Assembly (NCBI GenBank): GCA_965203795.1
Contig: OZ241915.1
Location: 496,001-560,000 of the forward strand
Direction of reading: 5' to 3'
Source: CBDBBY01 sp965203795
Lineage (GTDB): Bacteria; Pseudomonadota; Alphaproteobacteria; Rhodobacterales; Rhodobacteraceae
DNA: 64,000 bases
A program made the translations under genes and the position numbers. Each line of letters starts with the position of its first letter. Position 1 is the stretch's first letter. The notes below the pieces were generated by a model, which saw only the letters and a program-made list of their open reading frames with translations, was not told the DNA's origin and did no database searches. Of this stretch, positions 43,992 through 53,000 are shown in pieces.

Positions 43992-45356
43992 GTGCCGACA
44001 CGCGTTCTGGTGCCGTCCGGCGTTCTCGGGCTGGGCTTCGACCAGCATGCGCTCATGGCCGGAGCGCGTTCGCGTCCCGACCTGATCTGCATAGACGGCG
44101 GCTCGACGGACAGCGGCCCGTACTATCTCGGGGCAGGGGTTTCCAAATACTCGCGGGCATCGACCATGGCGGAATGGAAACTGCTGCTGGAAGCCCAGAG
44201 GATCGCGGGGGCGCCGCTCGTCGTCGGGTCCGCCGGAACCTGCGGGTCGGACTCGGCCGTCGACTGGATGCTGGGCATCACGGAGGAGCTCGCCGCGCAG
44301 GCGGGACGGCGCATCAAAGTTGCGGTTCTGAAGTGCTCGCAGGATCCCGCGAGAATCGCGCGGAAATTCCAGCGAAACCGGCTTCGCCCGCTCGACTACG
44401 CGCCTTGCCTCGACGAGGCGGCGATTCTGGGCTGCGCGAACATCGTCGCACTCGCGGGCGCGGAGCAGCTCGGCGCGGCCATATCGACCGGCGCGGATGT
44501 CGTCATCGCGGGCCGGGCCACCGACACGGCGGGCATTGCGGCGCTCCCGCTGATGCGGGGCGAGCATGCGGGCGCCGCATGGCATGCGGCGAAGATCGCG
44601 GAGTGCGGCGCTCTCTGCTCAACGAAGCCGCTGAGCGGCGTGGTTTCCGTCGAAATCGACGGCGATGGCTTCGTGGTCGAACCGCTGGCGGACGGCGCGA
44701 GGTGCACGCCGCGGACGGTATCCGCCCACATGCTCTACGAGAATTCCGACCCGTTCCGGCTTCGGGAGCCGGGCGGCCTACTGGACGCCTCGCAAGCCGG
44801 GTATGCGGCGCTCGACGAGCGGAGGGTGCGGGTGGAGGGGTCCGAATGGATCCCCTCCGGCGAGTATGCCGTAAAGCTGGAGGGTGCCGCGGCGACCGGA
44901 TTCCAGACAACGCTGCTGGCGGTGGTCAGGAACCGGCGGTACGTGTCGCGAATTCGCGAGTGGGCCGGAAAGCTCGAGAAGTTTCTTGCCAAGGAGATAG
45001 AATCGCGCATCGGTCCTTTCAAGGCGGGCTGCGGGCTGGAGCTCCGCCTGATCGGGGTCGACTCGGCCTTGGGCGATCTTGAGGACAGCGAGGCGGTTCC
45101 GGCGGAGGTCGGCGTGCTCGCGATTGCAACCACAGGTACGCAGGCGGCGGCCAGCGAGATCGCGCGGCTGATCAATCCATTCCTTCTGCATTTTCCCTTG
45201 GAGGACGACGAGCCGCTGCCGACCTTTGCCTTCCCGTATTCGCCTGCGGAGACCGAGCGGGGAGCGCTTTACGAGTTCAGGCTCAACCACGCGATGGTGC
45301 TCGACGATCCGATGGACGCGTTCCGCCTTGAGGTTTCGGAGGTCGGAACTGGCTAG
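43992..45356 (+). CDS. AtuA-like family protein (DUF1446, acyclic terpene utilisation type)
   Basis: 454-residue protein of the AtuA/DUF1446 family. Conserved stretches: DLICIDGGSTDSGPYYLG (glycine-rich, residue about 30), VVGSAGTCGSD (about 77), DVVIAGRATDTAGIAALP (about 170), SAHMLYENSDPF and RFRLNH-like LYEFRLNHAMVLDDP near the end. Founding members belong to citronellol/geraniol degradation, but many homologues lie in acid-uptake operons and their reaction is unproven. GTG at 43992, three bases after the TctA stop. It overlaps the DUF4387 gene, its usual partner. Confidence 0.88.
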   Translation: MPTRVLVPSGVLGLGFDQHALMAGARSRPDLICIDGGSTDSGPYYLGAGVSKYSRASTMAEWKLLLEAQRIAGAPLVVGSAGTCGSDSAVDWMLGITEELAAQAGRRIKVAVLKCSQDPARIARKFQRNRLRPLDYAPCLDEAAILGCANIVALAGAEQLGAAISTGADVVIAGRATDTAGIAALPLMRGEHAGAAWHAAKIAECGALCSTKPLSGVVSVEIDGDGFVVEPLADGARCTPRTVSAHMLYENSDPFRLREPGGLLDASQAGYAALDERRVRVEGSEWIPSGEYAVKLEGAAATGFQTTLLAVVRNRRYVSRIREWAGKLEKFLAKEIESRIGPFKAGCGLELRLIGVDSALGDLEDSEAVPAEVGVLAIATTGTQAAASEIARLINPFLLHFPLEDDEPLPTFAFPYSPAETERGALYEFRLNHAMVLDDPMDAFRLEVSEVGTG

Positions 45357-45681
45357 GCTGGGCGATATCGCGGAGCTGGTGAGATCCAAAAACGCGGGTC
45401 CGTTCGCGATCACGATCGACGCGTTCTTCGGCACGCGCGAGGCTTACGAGCGCGTCCGCCGCGGGCTTCCCGCCGAGGCGGTTGCGGCGGCGTTCAAGGT
45501 CCGCCCGGGTTCGGTCAGGCGGTTCGAGCTGCCGGACCTGATGGTGCTGAAGTTCAGCCTCGGGCGCGCCGTTCCGCAGGGCGGCCGGCTGGACCGGGAC
45601 ATGCACGGGGCGCAACACGCCGAGGCTCTGGCGGAGCTCGAGATTCCGAGCGCGAACGGGCCGCAGAACCAGCCTTCCTGA
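45328..45681 (+). CDS. DUF4387 protein, partner of the AtuA-like protein
   Basis: About 110-117 residues. The sequence LGDIAELVRSKNAGPFAITI matches the typical start of DUF4387 (IRSKNAGPF core). It is often found fused to, or directly behind, AtuA-like proteins, suggesting a two-subunit enzyme. The start is uncertain. TTG at 45328 lies inside the AtuA gene. A CTG at 45349 is better placed behind CGGAGG (45337-45342) and would begin LARLGDIAEL. Last gene of the five-gene operon. Confidence 0.85.
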   Translation: MRFRRSELARLGDIAELVRSKNAGPFAITIDAFFGTREAYERVRRGLPAEAVAAAFKVRPGSVRRFELPDLMVLKFSLGRAVPQGGRLDRDMHGAQHAEALAELEIPSANGPQNQPS

Positions 45682-45764
45682 AGGCCGACCCGGCCCTTGC
45701 GGCCCGGCGGACCCGGTTCGCCCTCGCTTTGTGCGAATGCCGAAAATTTTTTTGCGGGGGCGGC

Positions 45765-45793
45765 TTGACGGGTTGCAACTCCGCAACTATCTG
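45765..45793 (+). promoter_or_regulatory. Sigma70-type promoter of groESL
   Basis: TTGACG (45765-45770), 17 bases, TATCTG (45788-45793). The CIRCE operator lies at the expected transcript start. Confidence 0.75.
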
Positions 45794-45800
45794 CCTGCTG

Positions 45801-45827
45801 TTAGCACTCGGCGGATACGAGTGCTAA
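45801..45827 (+). promoter_or_regulatory. CIRCE element (HrcA operator)
   Basis: Perfect inverted repeat TTAGCACTC-N9-GAGTGCTAA, the canonical HrcA-binding site. It is placed just after the -10 box and 45 bases before groES, so groESL is under HrcA heat-shock repression. hrcA itself is not in the window. Confidence 0.97.
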
Positions 45828-45871
45828 CAGGCGATTGAGCTAGGCAAACGAGGAGCAAAAGGAGGCCAAAT

Positions 45872-46159
45872 ATGGATTTCAAACCGTTGCATGACCGGGT
45901 GCTGGTCCGCCGGATCGAAGGCGACGAGAAGACCAAGGGGGGCCTGATCATACCCGACACCGCCAAGGAGAAGCCCGCCGAAGGTGAGGTCATCTCTTGC
46001 GGCGAAGGCGCCCGCAAGGATTCCGGGGAACTGATCCCCATGGGAGTCAAGAAGGGCGACCGCATCCTGTTCGGGAAGTGGTCGGGAACGGAAGTCATGA
46101 TCGACGGCGAAGAGCTGCTGATCATGAAGGAAAGCGACGTACTCGGCATCATCGGCTGA
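45872..46159 (+). CDS. groES: Co-chaperonin GroES
   Basis: 95-residue heptameric lid of the GroEL chaperonin. It begins MDFKPLHDRVLVRRIEGDE. The mobile loop is TKGGLIIPDTAKEKPAEGEV (residues about 20-40), and DRILFGKWSGTEV and the end KESDVLGIIG are typical. AAGGAGG precedes the ATG. First gene of groESL, under CIRCE control. Confidence 0.97.
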   Translation: MDFKPLHDRVLVRRIEGDEKTKGGLIIPDTAKEKPAEGEVISCGEGARKDSGELIPMGVKKGDRILFGKWSGTEVMIDGEELLIMKESDVLGIIG

Positions 46160-46201
46160 GCGCCGCGTCGGCAAACTACAGAAAGGAGAGGGAACCGATA
46201 A

Positions 46202-47839
46202 ATGGCAGCGAAAGACGTTAAATTCGAAACCGACGCCCGGAACCGGATGCTGCGCGGCATCAACACGCTTTCGGACGCGGTCAGGGTGACGCTCGGGCCG
46301 AAGGGCCGGAACGTCGTGCTCGACAAGTCCTTCGGCGCACCGCGCATCACCAAGGACGGCGTTACGGTCGCCAAGGAGATCGAGCTCGAGGACAAGTTCG
46401 AAAACATGGGCGCCCAGATGGTCAAGGAGGTCGCCTCCCGCACCAACGACGAGGCCGGCGATGGCACCACGACGGCCACGGTGCTCGCCCAGGCGATCGT
46501 GCGCGAAGGCCTCAAGTCCGTGGCCGCCGGCATGAACCCGATGGATCTCAAGCGCGGCGTCGATCTCGCGGTGCAGAAGGTCGTCGGGGAGATCAAGTCG
46601 GCCGCCCGCGAAGTGAAGGACTCGGGAGAGGTCGCGCAGGTTGGAACGATCTCGGCCAACGGCGAGGAGGAGATCGGAAAGCAGATCTCCGACGCGATGC
46701 AGAAGGTCGGCAACGAGGGCGTCATCACCGTCGAGGAGAACAAGGGCCTCGAGACCGAGACCGACGTGGTCGAGGGGATGCAGTTCGACCGCGGGTACCT
46801 TTCGCCCTACTTCGTGACCAACGCCGAGAAGATGACTTCCGAACTCGAGGAGGCGTACATCCTGCTTCACGAGAAGAAGCTGTCCTCGCTCCAGCCGATG
46901 GTTCCGCTGCTCGAGTCGGTGATCCAGTCCGGCAAGCCTCTGCTGATCATCGCGGAGGACGTGGAGGGCGAAGCACTGGCCACGCTGGTCGTGAACAAGC
47001 TCCGGGGCGGCCTGAAGATCGCGGCGGTCAAGGCGCCCGGCTTCGGCGACCGCAGGAAGGCGATGCTTCAGGACATCGCGGTCCTTACCGGCGGGCAGGT
47101 GATTTCCGAGGACCTCGGAATGAAGCTCGAGAATGTCGGGATCGACATGCTCGGCTCCGCCAAGAAGGTTTCGATCACGAAGGACGAGACCACCCTTGTC
47201 GACGGTTCCGGCGAAAAGTCCGAGATCGAGGGCCGCGTCGCGCAGATCCGGCAGCAGATTGAGGAGACCACCTCCGATTACGACCGCGAGAAGCTGCAGG
47301 AGCGGCTGGCGAAGCTGGCGGGCGGCGTCGCGGTGATCCGCGTCGGCGGCGCGACCGAGGTCGAGGTCAAGGAGCGCAAGGACCGGGTCGACGACGCGCT
47401 GAACTCCACGCGGGCGGCCGTGCAGGAGGGCATCGTTGCCGGAGGCGGCGTATCCCTCGTCGCGGCGGCCAAGTCGCTGTCCGGCCTGTCGGGCGAGAAC
47501 AGCGACCAGAATGCCGGAATCGCGATCGTGCGGAAGGCGCTGGAATCGCCGCTGCGGCAGATCGCCGAGAACGCCGGCGTTGACGCGGCGATCGTTGCCG
47601 GCAAGGTCCGGGAATCCAAAAAGGTGAATTTCGGATTCAACGCCCAGACCGAGAAGTACGGCGACATGTTCGAATTCGGCGTCATCGATCCGGCGAAGGT
47701 CGTTCGAACCGCGCTGGAGGACGCCGCTTCGATCGCGGGTCTGCTCATCACGACCGAGGCGATGGTCGCGGAGAAGCCCGAGCCCAAGACTCCGGCTCCG
47801 GCCGGTCCCGGAATGGGCGACATGGGTGGCATGATGTAG
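46202..47839 (+). CDS. groEL: Chaperonin GroEL
   Basis: 545-residue chaperonin (Hsp60), full length. ATP-binding region VTLGPKGRNVVLDKSFGAP (residues about 29-48) and NDEAGDGTTTATVLAQAIV (about 82-100) with catalytic Asp87; apical domain 190-375; signature AAVQEGIVAGGGVSL (about 404-418). The C-terminus ends GMGDMGGMM, the usual Gly-Met tail. It follows groES after 42 bases with AAAGGAGAGG upstream and is cotranscribed. Sequence style (MAAKDVKFETDARNRMLRGI) fits Alphaproteobacteria. Confidence 0.98.
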   Translation: MAAKDVKFETDARNRMLRGINTLSDAVRVTLGPKGRNVVLDKSFGAPRITKDGVTVAKEIELEDKFENMGAQMVKEVASRTNDEAGDGTTTATVLAQAIVREGLKSVAAGMNPMDLKRGVDLAVQKVVGEIKSAAREVKDSGEVAQVGTISANGEEEIGKQISDAMQKVGNEGVITVEENKGLETETDVVEGMQFDRGYLSPYFVTNAEKMTSELEEAYILLHEKKLSSLQPMVPLLESVIQSGKPLLIIAEDVEGEALATLVVNKLRGGLKIAAVKAPGFGDRRKAMLQDIAVLTGGQVISEDLGMKLENVGIDMLGSAKKVSITKDETTLVDGSGEKSEIEGRVAQIRQQIEETTSDYDREKLQERLAKLAGGVAVIRVGGATEVEVKERKDRVDDALNSTRAAVQEGIVAGGGVSLVAAAKSLSGLSGENSDQNAGIAIVRKALESPLRQIAENAGVDAAIVAGKVRESKKVNFGFNAQTEKYGDMFEFGVIDPAKVVRTALEDAASIAGLLITTEAMVAEKPEPKTPAPAGPGMGDMGGMM

Positions 47840-47860
47840 TCCGTAATCCAGCCGGATGCG

Positions 47861-47888
47861 AAAAAGGGGCCGTTCGGCCCCTTTTTTG
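47861..47888 (+). terminator. Rho-independent terminator of groESL
   Basis: Hairpin GGGGCCG-TT-CGGCCCC flanked by A5 and followed by T6, 22 bases after the groEL stop. Confidence 0.93.
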
Positions 47889-47945
47889 TTGGACGCGGCC
47901 CGAGCGTGGCCTGCGGCAAAAAAGCAGGAAAGAGGGAATGAGCCA

Positions 47946-48920
47946 ATGACGCTGCCCGGTGTCCAGGACGCCGTCGAAGCGCGCCGGAGGATCCGTCCGC
48001 ATGTTCACAAGACGCCGCTGGCAAGGTCGGACTATTTCGACAAGGCGGTCGGCGCGCGGGTCCTGTTCAAGTGCGAGAATCTGCAGAAGACCGGCTCGTT
48101 CAAGGCGAGAGGCGCGACGAACGCCGTGTTCGGCCTTTCCGAAGACGAAGCGGCGTGCGGCGTTGTCGCGCACTCGTCGGGAAACCACGGCCAGGCCTTG
48201 GCGTACGCGGCCCGCAGGAGGGGCATTCCTTCCGCGGTCGTGATGCCCGCCACGGCGGTCGAATCCAAGCGGGCGGCCGTGCGCGAATATGGCGGCCGGG
48301 TTGTCGACTGCGCCGCGACCGTTGCCGCGCGCCAGTCCGCGGCAGCGGAACTGGTGAGCGAAACGGGCGCCGGGTTTGTGCATCCCTACGACGATCCGCG
48401 GGTCATCGCGGGTCAGACCACATGCGCGCTTGAGCTGCTTGAGCAGGCGGGCGAACTCGACGCGATTGTAGTTCCGATCGGAGGCGGCGGGCTCGCGTCC
48501 GGCACCTGCGTTGCCGTTGAGGCAGCAGGCGCGCGTACCAGGATCATCGGCGCGGAGCCTTCCGGCGCGGACGACGCCAAGGAAAGCTTGGAAGCAGGCA
48601 GGCTTGTTCCATGCGACGCCCCCGACACGATCGCCGATGGCCTGCGGATGCCGCTGTCGGATCTAACGTGGAAATTCATTTCCAGCCGTGTCGACCGGAT
48701 TCTGACCGCGGACGACCGGGAGACCATTCAAGCCATGAAGATCATGCTTCAGCGCATGAAGATGCTTGTCGAGCCCAGCGCAGCCGTGCCGGTCGCGGCC
48801 GTGCTTGGCAACGCGAGGCTGTTCAAGGGCAGGAAGGTCGGGATCGTGCTCTCCGGCGGCAATGCGGACATCTGCAGGCTGCCTTGGACTGAACTTGACA
48901 CCACGCCCCGTGCGGATTGA
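47946..48920 (+). CDS. Threonine/serine dehydratase family PLP enzyme
   Basis: 324-residue fold type II PLP enzyme (IlvA/TdcB/serine racemase relatives) that deaminates threonine or serine, or related hydroxyamino acids. The PLP lysine lies in KTGSFKARGATNA (Lys about 53). The substrate loop is SSGNHGQALAYAA, the phosphate-binding loop is VPIGGGGLASGT (about 180), and the end is GIVLSGGN. No C-terminal ACT domain, so it is the short, biodegradative or serine-racemase-like form. ATG at 47946; transcription starts after the groESL terminator. Confidence 0.88.
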   Translation: MTLPGVQDAVEARRRIRPHVHKTPLARSDYFDKAVGARVLFKCENLQKTGSFKARGATNAVFGLSEDEAACGVVAHSSGNHGQALAYAARRRGIPSAVVMPATAVESKRAAVREYGGRVVDCAATVAARQSAAAELVSETGAGFVHPYDDPRVIAGQTTCALELLEQAGELDAIVVPIGGGGLASGTCVAVEAAGARTRIIGAEPSGADDAKESLEAGRLVPCDAPDTIADGLRMPLSDLTWKFISSRVDRILTADDRETIQAMKIMLQRMKMLVEPSAAVPVAAVLGNARLFKGRKVGIVLSGGNADICRLPWTELDTTPRAD

Positions 48921-49067
48921 ATTCAGGCAAGTCCCGGCGCAGTTGCCCAGGCCCGCGATTTTCCGCGCCCGGAACCGGAAGGTTGAAGCCATAGGGTCCG
49001 ATCCGGGTGCGGGCGACGCCAATCAGCGCCCTGCGATCCTCGGGACGGCCAGCCACAGGAGGCCGAA

Positions 49068-51347
49068 TTGAATTCAGGCAACACGGGAATGCAATCGATC
49101 CGCCAAAACGCGCTTGATTACCACGAGTTCCCGCGGCCCGGGAAACTGGAGGTGCGGGCGACAAAGCCCATGGCCAACGCCCGGGACCTTACGCTGGCTT
49201 ATTCTCCGGGCGTCGCAGAAGCATGCTTGGAAATCTCCCGCAATCCGCTTGACGCCGCCCGCTTCACAAGCAGGTCCAACCTGGTCGCGGTTATCTCCAA
49301 CGGAACGGCGGTGCTGGGGCTCGGCAACATCGGAGCGCGCGCCGCCAAGCCGGTCATGGAAGGCAAGGCGGTTCTCTTCAAGAAATTCGCGAACATCGAT
49401 TGCTTCGACATCGAAATCGACGAGGACGATCCCGAACGGCTTGCCGATCTTGTCGCAAAGCTGGAACCGACGTTCGGCGCGGTGAACCTCGAGGACATCA
49501 AGGCTCCGGACTGCTTTCTGGTCGAGAAGCTCTGCCGCGAGCGGATGAGCATCCCGGTGTTCCACGACGATCAGCACGGCACTGCCATCGTCGTGGCGGC
49601 GGCCGCGGCCAACGCGTTGCAGGTGGCGGAGAAGCGTTTCGAGGAGATCAGGATTGTCGCGCTCGGTGCCGGGGCGGCGGGAATTGCCTGCCTCAAGATG
49701 CTGGTCAAGCTCGGAGCGCGTCGCGAGAACATTGTCCTGGTCGACAGGGAAGGCGTCGTGCTCAAGGACCGCGCGTCGCTTTCTGCCGAAAAGCTCGAGT
49801 TCGCGCAGGAATCCGGCCCGGAATCCGTGGAGGACGCAATCTCCGGAAGCGACCTGTTTCTGGGATTGTCCGGCCCCGGCCTTCTCACGAAGGAATCGGT
49901 GAGAAAAATGGCTCCGAGGCCGATCATATTCGCGCTTGCGAACCCGGTGCCGGAGATTATGCCCGAAGAGGCGCTGGAGGCCGCGCCGGACGCGCTGATC
50001 GCGACAGGGCGCTCCGACTACCCGAACCAAGTTAACAACGTTCTTTGCTTCCCGTTCATGTTCCGGGGAGCGCTCGACGCCGGGGCGACCGAATTCAACG
50101 ACGCAATGGAAATCGCGTGCGCCGAGGCGATCGCCGGAATCGCCCGGGCAACGACCTCAGCCGAGGTCGAAAGCAATTACCGCGGCGAGACCCTGAACTT
50201 CGGTCCGGAGTACCTCATTCCAAAGCCCTTCGACCCGCGGCTGCTTCCGAGGGTGGCGCATGCGGTTGCCAAGGCGGCGATGGAAACCGGTGTCGCGACG
50301 CGCCCCTTGGACATGGATGCGTACAAGCAGCGGCTGGAGGCGCAGGTCTACAGGTCGTCGTTAACGATGCGGCCGGTATTCGAGGCCGCGCGGTCCGTCG
50401 AACGGAGGATCGCGTTCGCCGAAGGCGAAGATTTCCGGGTTCTCCATGTCGCACAGGCGATGATTGAGGACACCCGCAACCGGCCGATACTCGTAGGGCG
50501 CCCGGAAGTCATCAATTCCCGACTTGAGAGGGCGGGCCTTTCGGTGAGGGCGGGATCGGATTTCGAGGTCGTGAACCCGGAGGACGATCCGCGCTTCCGC
50601 GAATACTGGACCCGCTACCACGAGATCATGCACCGGCACGGCGTGACGCCTGACCTGGCGAAAGCAACGATGCGGTCGAATTCGACCGTGATTTCAGGAA
50701 TCATGGTGGACCGGTGCGAGGCCGACAGCATGATCTGCGGCACGTTCGGCCAGTACCTTTGGCATTTGCGGCACATCCGGCAGATACTGAGCGACGAGAG
50801 GCGGCATCCGGTCGGAGCGCTCTCCCTGATCATTTACGACCGGGGAACGCTGTTCATCGCCGACACCCACGTCCACCCCGACCCTTCGCCCGAGCAGATC
50901 GCCGAAACCGTCTGCGCCGCGGCCCGGCATGTGCGCAGGTTCGGAATCGAACCCAAGATCGCGCTGTGCTCGGATTCCCAGTTCGGAAACCTCGACAGCC
51001 GATCCGGACGGACAATGCGCGCGGCTCTGGAAATCCTGGACGCCGCGGGGCACGACTTTGCTTACGAAGGGGAGATGAACACCGACACTGCGCTTGACCC
51101 GGAGTTGCGCGAGCGGCATTTTCCCGGGTCGCGCTTGGTCGGCGCCGCCAACACGCTGGCATACTCCAGCACGAACGGGGCGGGCGCGGCCCGAAACCTC
51201 TTGAAAGGCGCCGCGTCGGGCCTTGAAGTCGGCCCGATACTCATGGGCCTAGGAAACCGCGCCCACATCGTCACCCCGGCGATCACCGCGCGCGGCCTGC
51301 TCAATGTCGCGGCCCTGGCCGGAACGTCAGTTGCAAGTTACGGATGA
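49068..51347 (+). CDS. maeB: NADP-dependent malic enzyme with phosphotransacetylase-like C-terminal domain
   Basis: 759-residue MaeB-type malic enzyme that decarboxylates malate to pyruvate with NADP reduction. N-terminal malic domain (MANARDLTLAYSPGVAEACL, then NGTAVLGLGNIGARAAKPVM) with metal ligands in CFDIEIDEDDP and VFHDDQHGTAIV. The NAD(P)-binding domain contains VALGAGAAGIACLKMLVKLG (about 205). The last 330 residues resemble phosphotransacetylase (RRIAFAEGEDFRVLHVAQAM, TSVASYG end) and probably serve allosteric control by acetyl-CoA, as in characterised MaeB proteins. TTG at 49068 has AGGAGG five bases upstream; ATG at 49089 is the alternative. Confidence 0.93.
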   Translation: MNSGNTGMQSIRQNALDYHEFPRPGKLEVRATKPMANARDLTLAYSPGVAEACLEISRNPLDAARFTSRSNLVAVISNGTAVLGLGNIGARAAKPVMEGKAVLFKKFANIDCFDIEIDEDDPERLADLVAKLEPTFGAVNLEDIKAPDCFLVEKLCRERMSIPVFHDDQHGTAIVVAAAAANALQVAEKRFEEIRIVALGAGAAGIACLKMLVKLGARRENIVLVDREGVVLKDRASLSAEKLEFAQESGPESVEDAISGSDLFLGLSGPGLLTKESVRKMAPRPIIFALANPVPEIMPEEALEAAPDALIATGRSDYPNQVNNVLCFPFMFRGALDAGATEFNDAMEIACAEAIAGIARATTSAEVESNYRGETLNFGPEYLIPKPFDPRLLPRVAHAVAKAAMETGVATRPLDMDAYKQRLEAQVYRSSLTMRPVFEAARSVERRIAFAEGEDFRVLHVAQAMIEDTRNRPILVGRPEVINSRLERAGLSVRAGSDFEVVNPEDDPRFREYWTRYHEIMHRHGVTPDLAKATMRSNSTVISGIMVDRCEADSMICGTFGQYLWHLRHIRQILSDERRHPVGALSLIIYDRGTLFIADTHVHPDPSPEQIAETVCAAARHVRRFGIEPKIALCSDSQFGNLDSRSGRTMRAALEILDAAGHDFAYEGEMNTDTALDPELRERHFPGSRLVGAANTLAYSSTNGAGAARNLLKGAASGLEVGPILMGLGNRAHIVTPAITARGLLNVAALAGTSVASYG

Positions 51348-51857
51348 CAGATTTGCACGCAAGCTCGCCGCTGAGGGCAAATTCATGTCGGAGCAGCCAT
51401 CGTGGCAGTGTGCGTCCACGACCAGCGATCCGTGCCGAGCCGCCGATGGCGACTCAAACGCACGAAGAGTTGCACGGGCAAATTTCCGAGCTTGACGGGC
51501 GAGGCGGCGGTCGCCGACTATTCTTTGCCGCCGCTTAGCAAATTTCCCGTTTCAGTGCGGGGCGGGACACGCGACAGGTCAAACCTATCATCAACAAAGT
51601 CGTTGAAAGGGCGGCCTGCAGTTGGCAGACCCGTCAAGGAACTCGTGCTGAGCGGCAGTGGCCAATGCACCAAACAACAATTCGAGCCACCGCGAGCGCC
51701 GGTCTTGATTGCCCGAACGCCGCAGAACGCCGGTAGAGCAAATCTTCGCGGCATCAAAGAGATGGCGGGGAGCCCGACATGCGATCTCTTGGATTCTTCG
51801 AGGAAGTTGGCGTACAAGTACCGCGTCACCTGATGCGTGAACAGCCGGAGGACGAAA
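51348..51857. other. Stretch without recognisable genes before the defence island
   Basis: About 500 bases, less GC-rich towards its right end. Only weak open frames; no motif recognised. CCGGAGG at 51845-51851 is the ribosome-binding site of the next gene. Confidence 0.4.
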
Positions 51858-53000
51858 TTGAAACCAACTCGAATTGAATCGATTCGAGTCAAGGGATTTC
51901 GATCCCTTGCCGATGTCGAGATTACGAACTTGCACGAGAAGGCGACGGTGTTGATTGGTCCCAACGGGTCGGGAAAATCCAATTTGTTTCGGTTTTTTGA
52001 AATGGTCGGCAGTATAGTGGTTTATAGAGATCTAGACAGCTTCGTGGAAGATCGCGGCAAAGCGGATGATCAGCTTTTCATGGGCAGCAAAGTAAGCCCG
52101 GAAATCAAGGCCGAAATTGTACTGCGAAACGACGACTTGCGCCATGAATGTCAATTCGTTCTCAAATTTGTGCCCCCCGATCATCTGAGGATTGTTAAGG
52201 ACGAATACAGAACCACGTACGCCAAATCCAACTCGGAGCTTCCGTCCGATAACGCTGGCGGAAAGATTGTTGAGTCGCCATCTAGCTCCGCCGCGACCTT
52301 TACGGTCAATGGAAATGGCGAGCAAGATCCGCCTTTGGAATTCATTAATTTCTTCAAGAATTTCGTTGCACACCAATTCCACGATACATCATTCCACTCA
52401 AGTTTGAAAAAGTCGTGGGATAGTAGCGATCATTTTGAGTTATTGCCGAACGGCGGCAACCTTGCTCCAGTTCTTCTTCGAATCGAACGCGAAGATCGGG
52501 ATCGGTTTCTTTCGATTCGCGAATGCGTTCGCAGTGTTCTGCCGACCTTCGACAGATTTGAGATCAAGGAGCGATCGGGAAAGGCGCTGCTTCGGTGGAA
52601 GCCGAATGGGTATGACAAGACGATCGGAGCTCACCTTTCATCGGATGGAACTCTGCGATTCTTTGCGCTTGCAACTTTGCTGAACCTTCCGCCGCACATG
52701 TTGCCCGGCACCTTGTTTCTCGACGAGCCGGAGCTTGGATTACATCCGGCCGCGATCGGGGTGATTGGCGAGCTGATTCGCTCGATTGCTTTGGACCGGC
52801 AGGTCATTGTTGCGACGCAATCCCCGTTGCTAGTCGATGAATTTGAATTGAAAGAGATAGTTGTCTTCGAGTTGCAAAAGGGACGAACGCAAATCTGTCA
52901 AATCGATGGGTCCGGCGACCGAGATCGTTACGAGAAGTGGCTTGAGCGCTATTCGACTGGGGAGCTTTGGCAAAAGAATGTTTTTGGAGGCCGTCCTTGA
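51858..53000 (+). CDS. OLD/AAA_21-type ATPase of a two-gene defence-like system
   Basis: 380-residue SMC-like P-loop ATPase. N-terminal RIESIRVKGFRSLADVEI followed by Walker A LIGPNGSGKSNLFRFF (about residue 33). Long central insertion, then a signature-like HLSSDGTLRFFALATLL, Walker B PGTLFLDEPELGLHP (about 295) and QVIVATQSPLLVDEF (H-loop position Gln/Ser). This is the ATPase half of OLD-family proteins without the TOPRIM part, which is encoded next door. TTG at 51858 has CGGAGG six bases upstream. The codon and base composition is more A+T-rich than the chromosomal neighbours, consistent with transfer. Confidence 0.82.
   Translation: MKPTRIESIRVKGFRSLADVEITNLHEKATVLIGPNGSGKSNLFRFFEMVGSIVVYRDLDSFVEDRGKADDQLFMGSKVSPEIKAEIVLRNDDLRHECQFVLKFVPPDHLRIVKDEYRTTYAKSNSELPSDNAGGKIVESPSSSAATFTVNGNGEQDPPLEFINFFKNFVAHQFHDTSFHSSLKKSWDSSDHFELLPNGGNLAPVLLRIEREDRDRFLSIRECVRSVLPTFDRFEIKERSGKALLRWKPNGYDKTIGAHLSSDGTLRFFALATLLNLPPHMLPGTLFLDEPELGLHPAAIGVIGELIRSIALDRQVIVATQSPLLVDEFELKEIVVFELQKGRTQICQIDGSGDRDRYEKWLERYSTGELWQKNVFGGRP

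Noticed and set aside
42441..44585. 714-codon open frame on the minus strand
   Set aside because: It lies opposite the well-conserved TctA and AtuA-like genes and is rich in Arg, His, Asp and Gln. It is an antisense shadow typical of GC-rich coding DNA.
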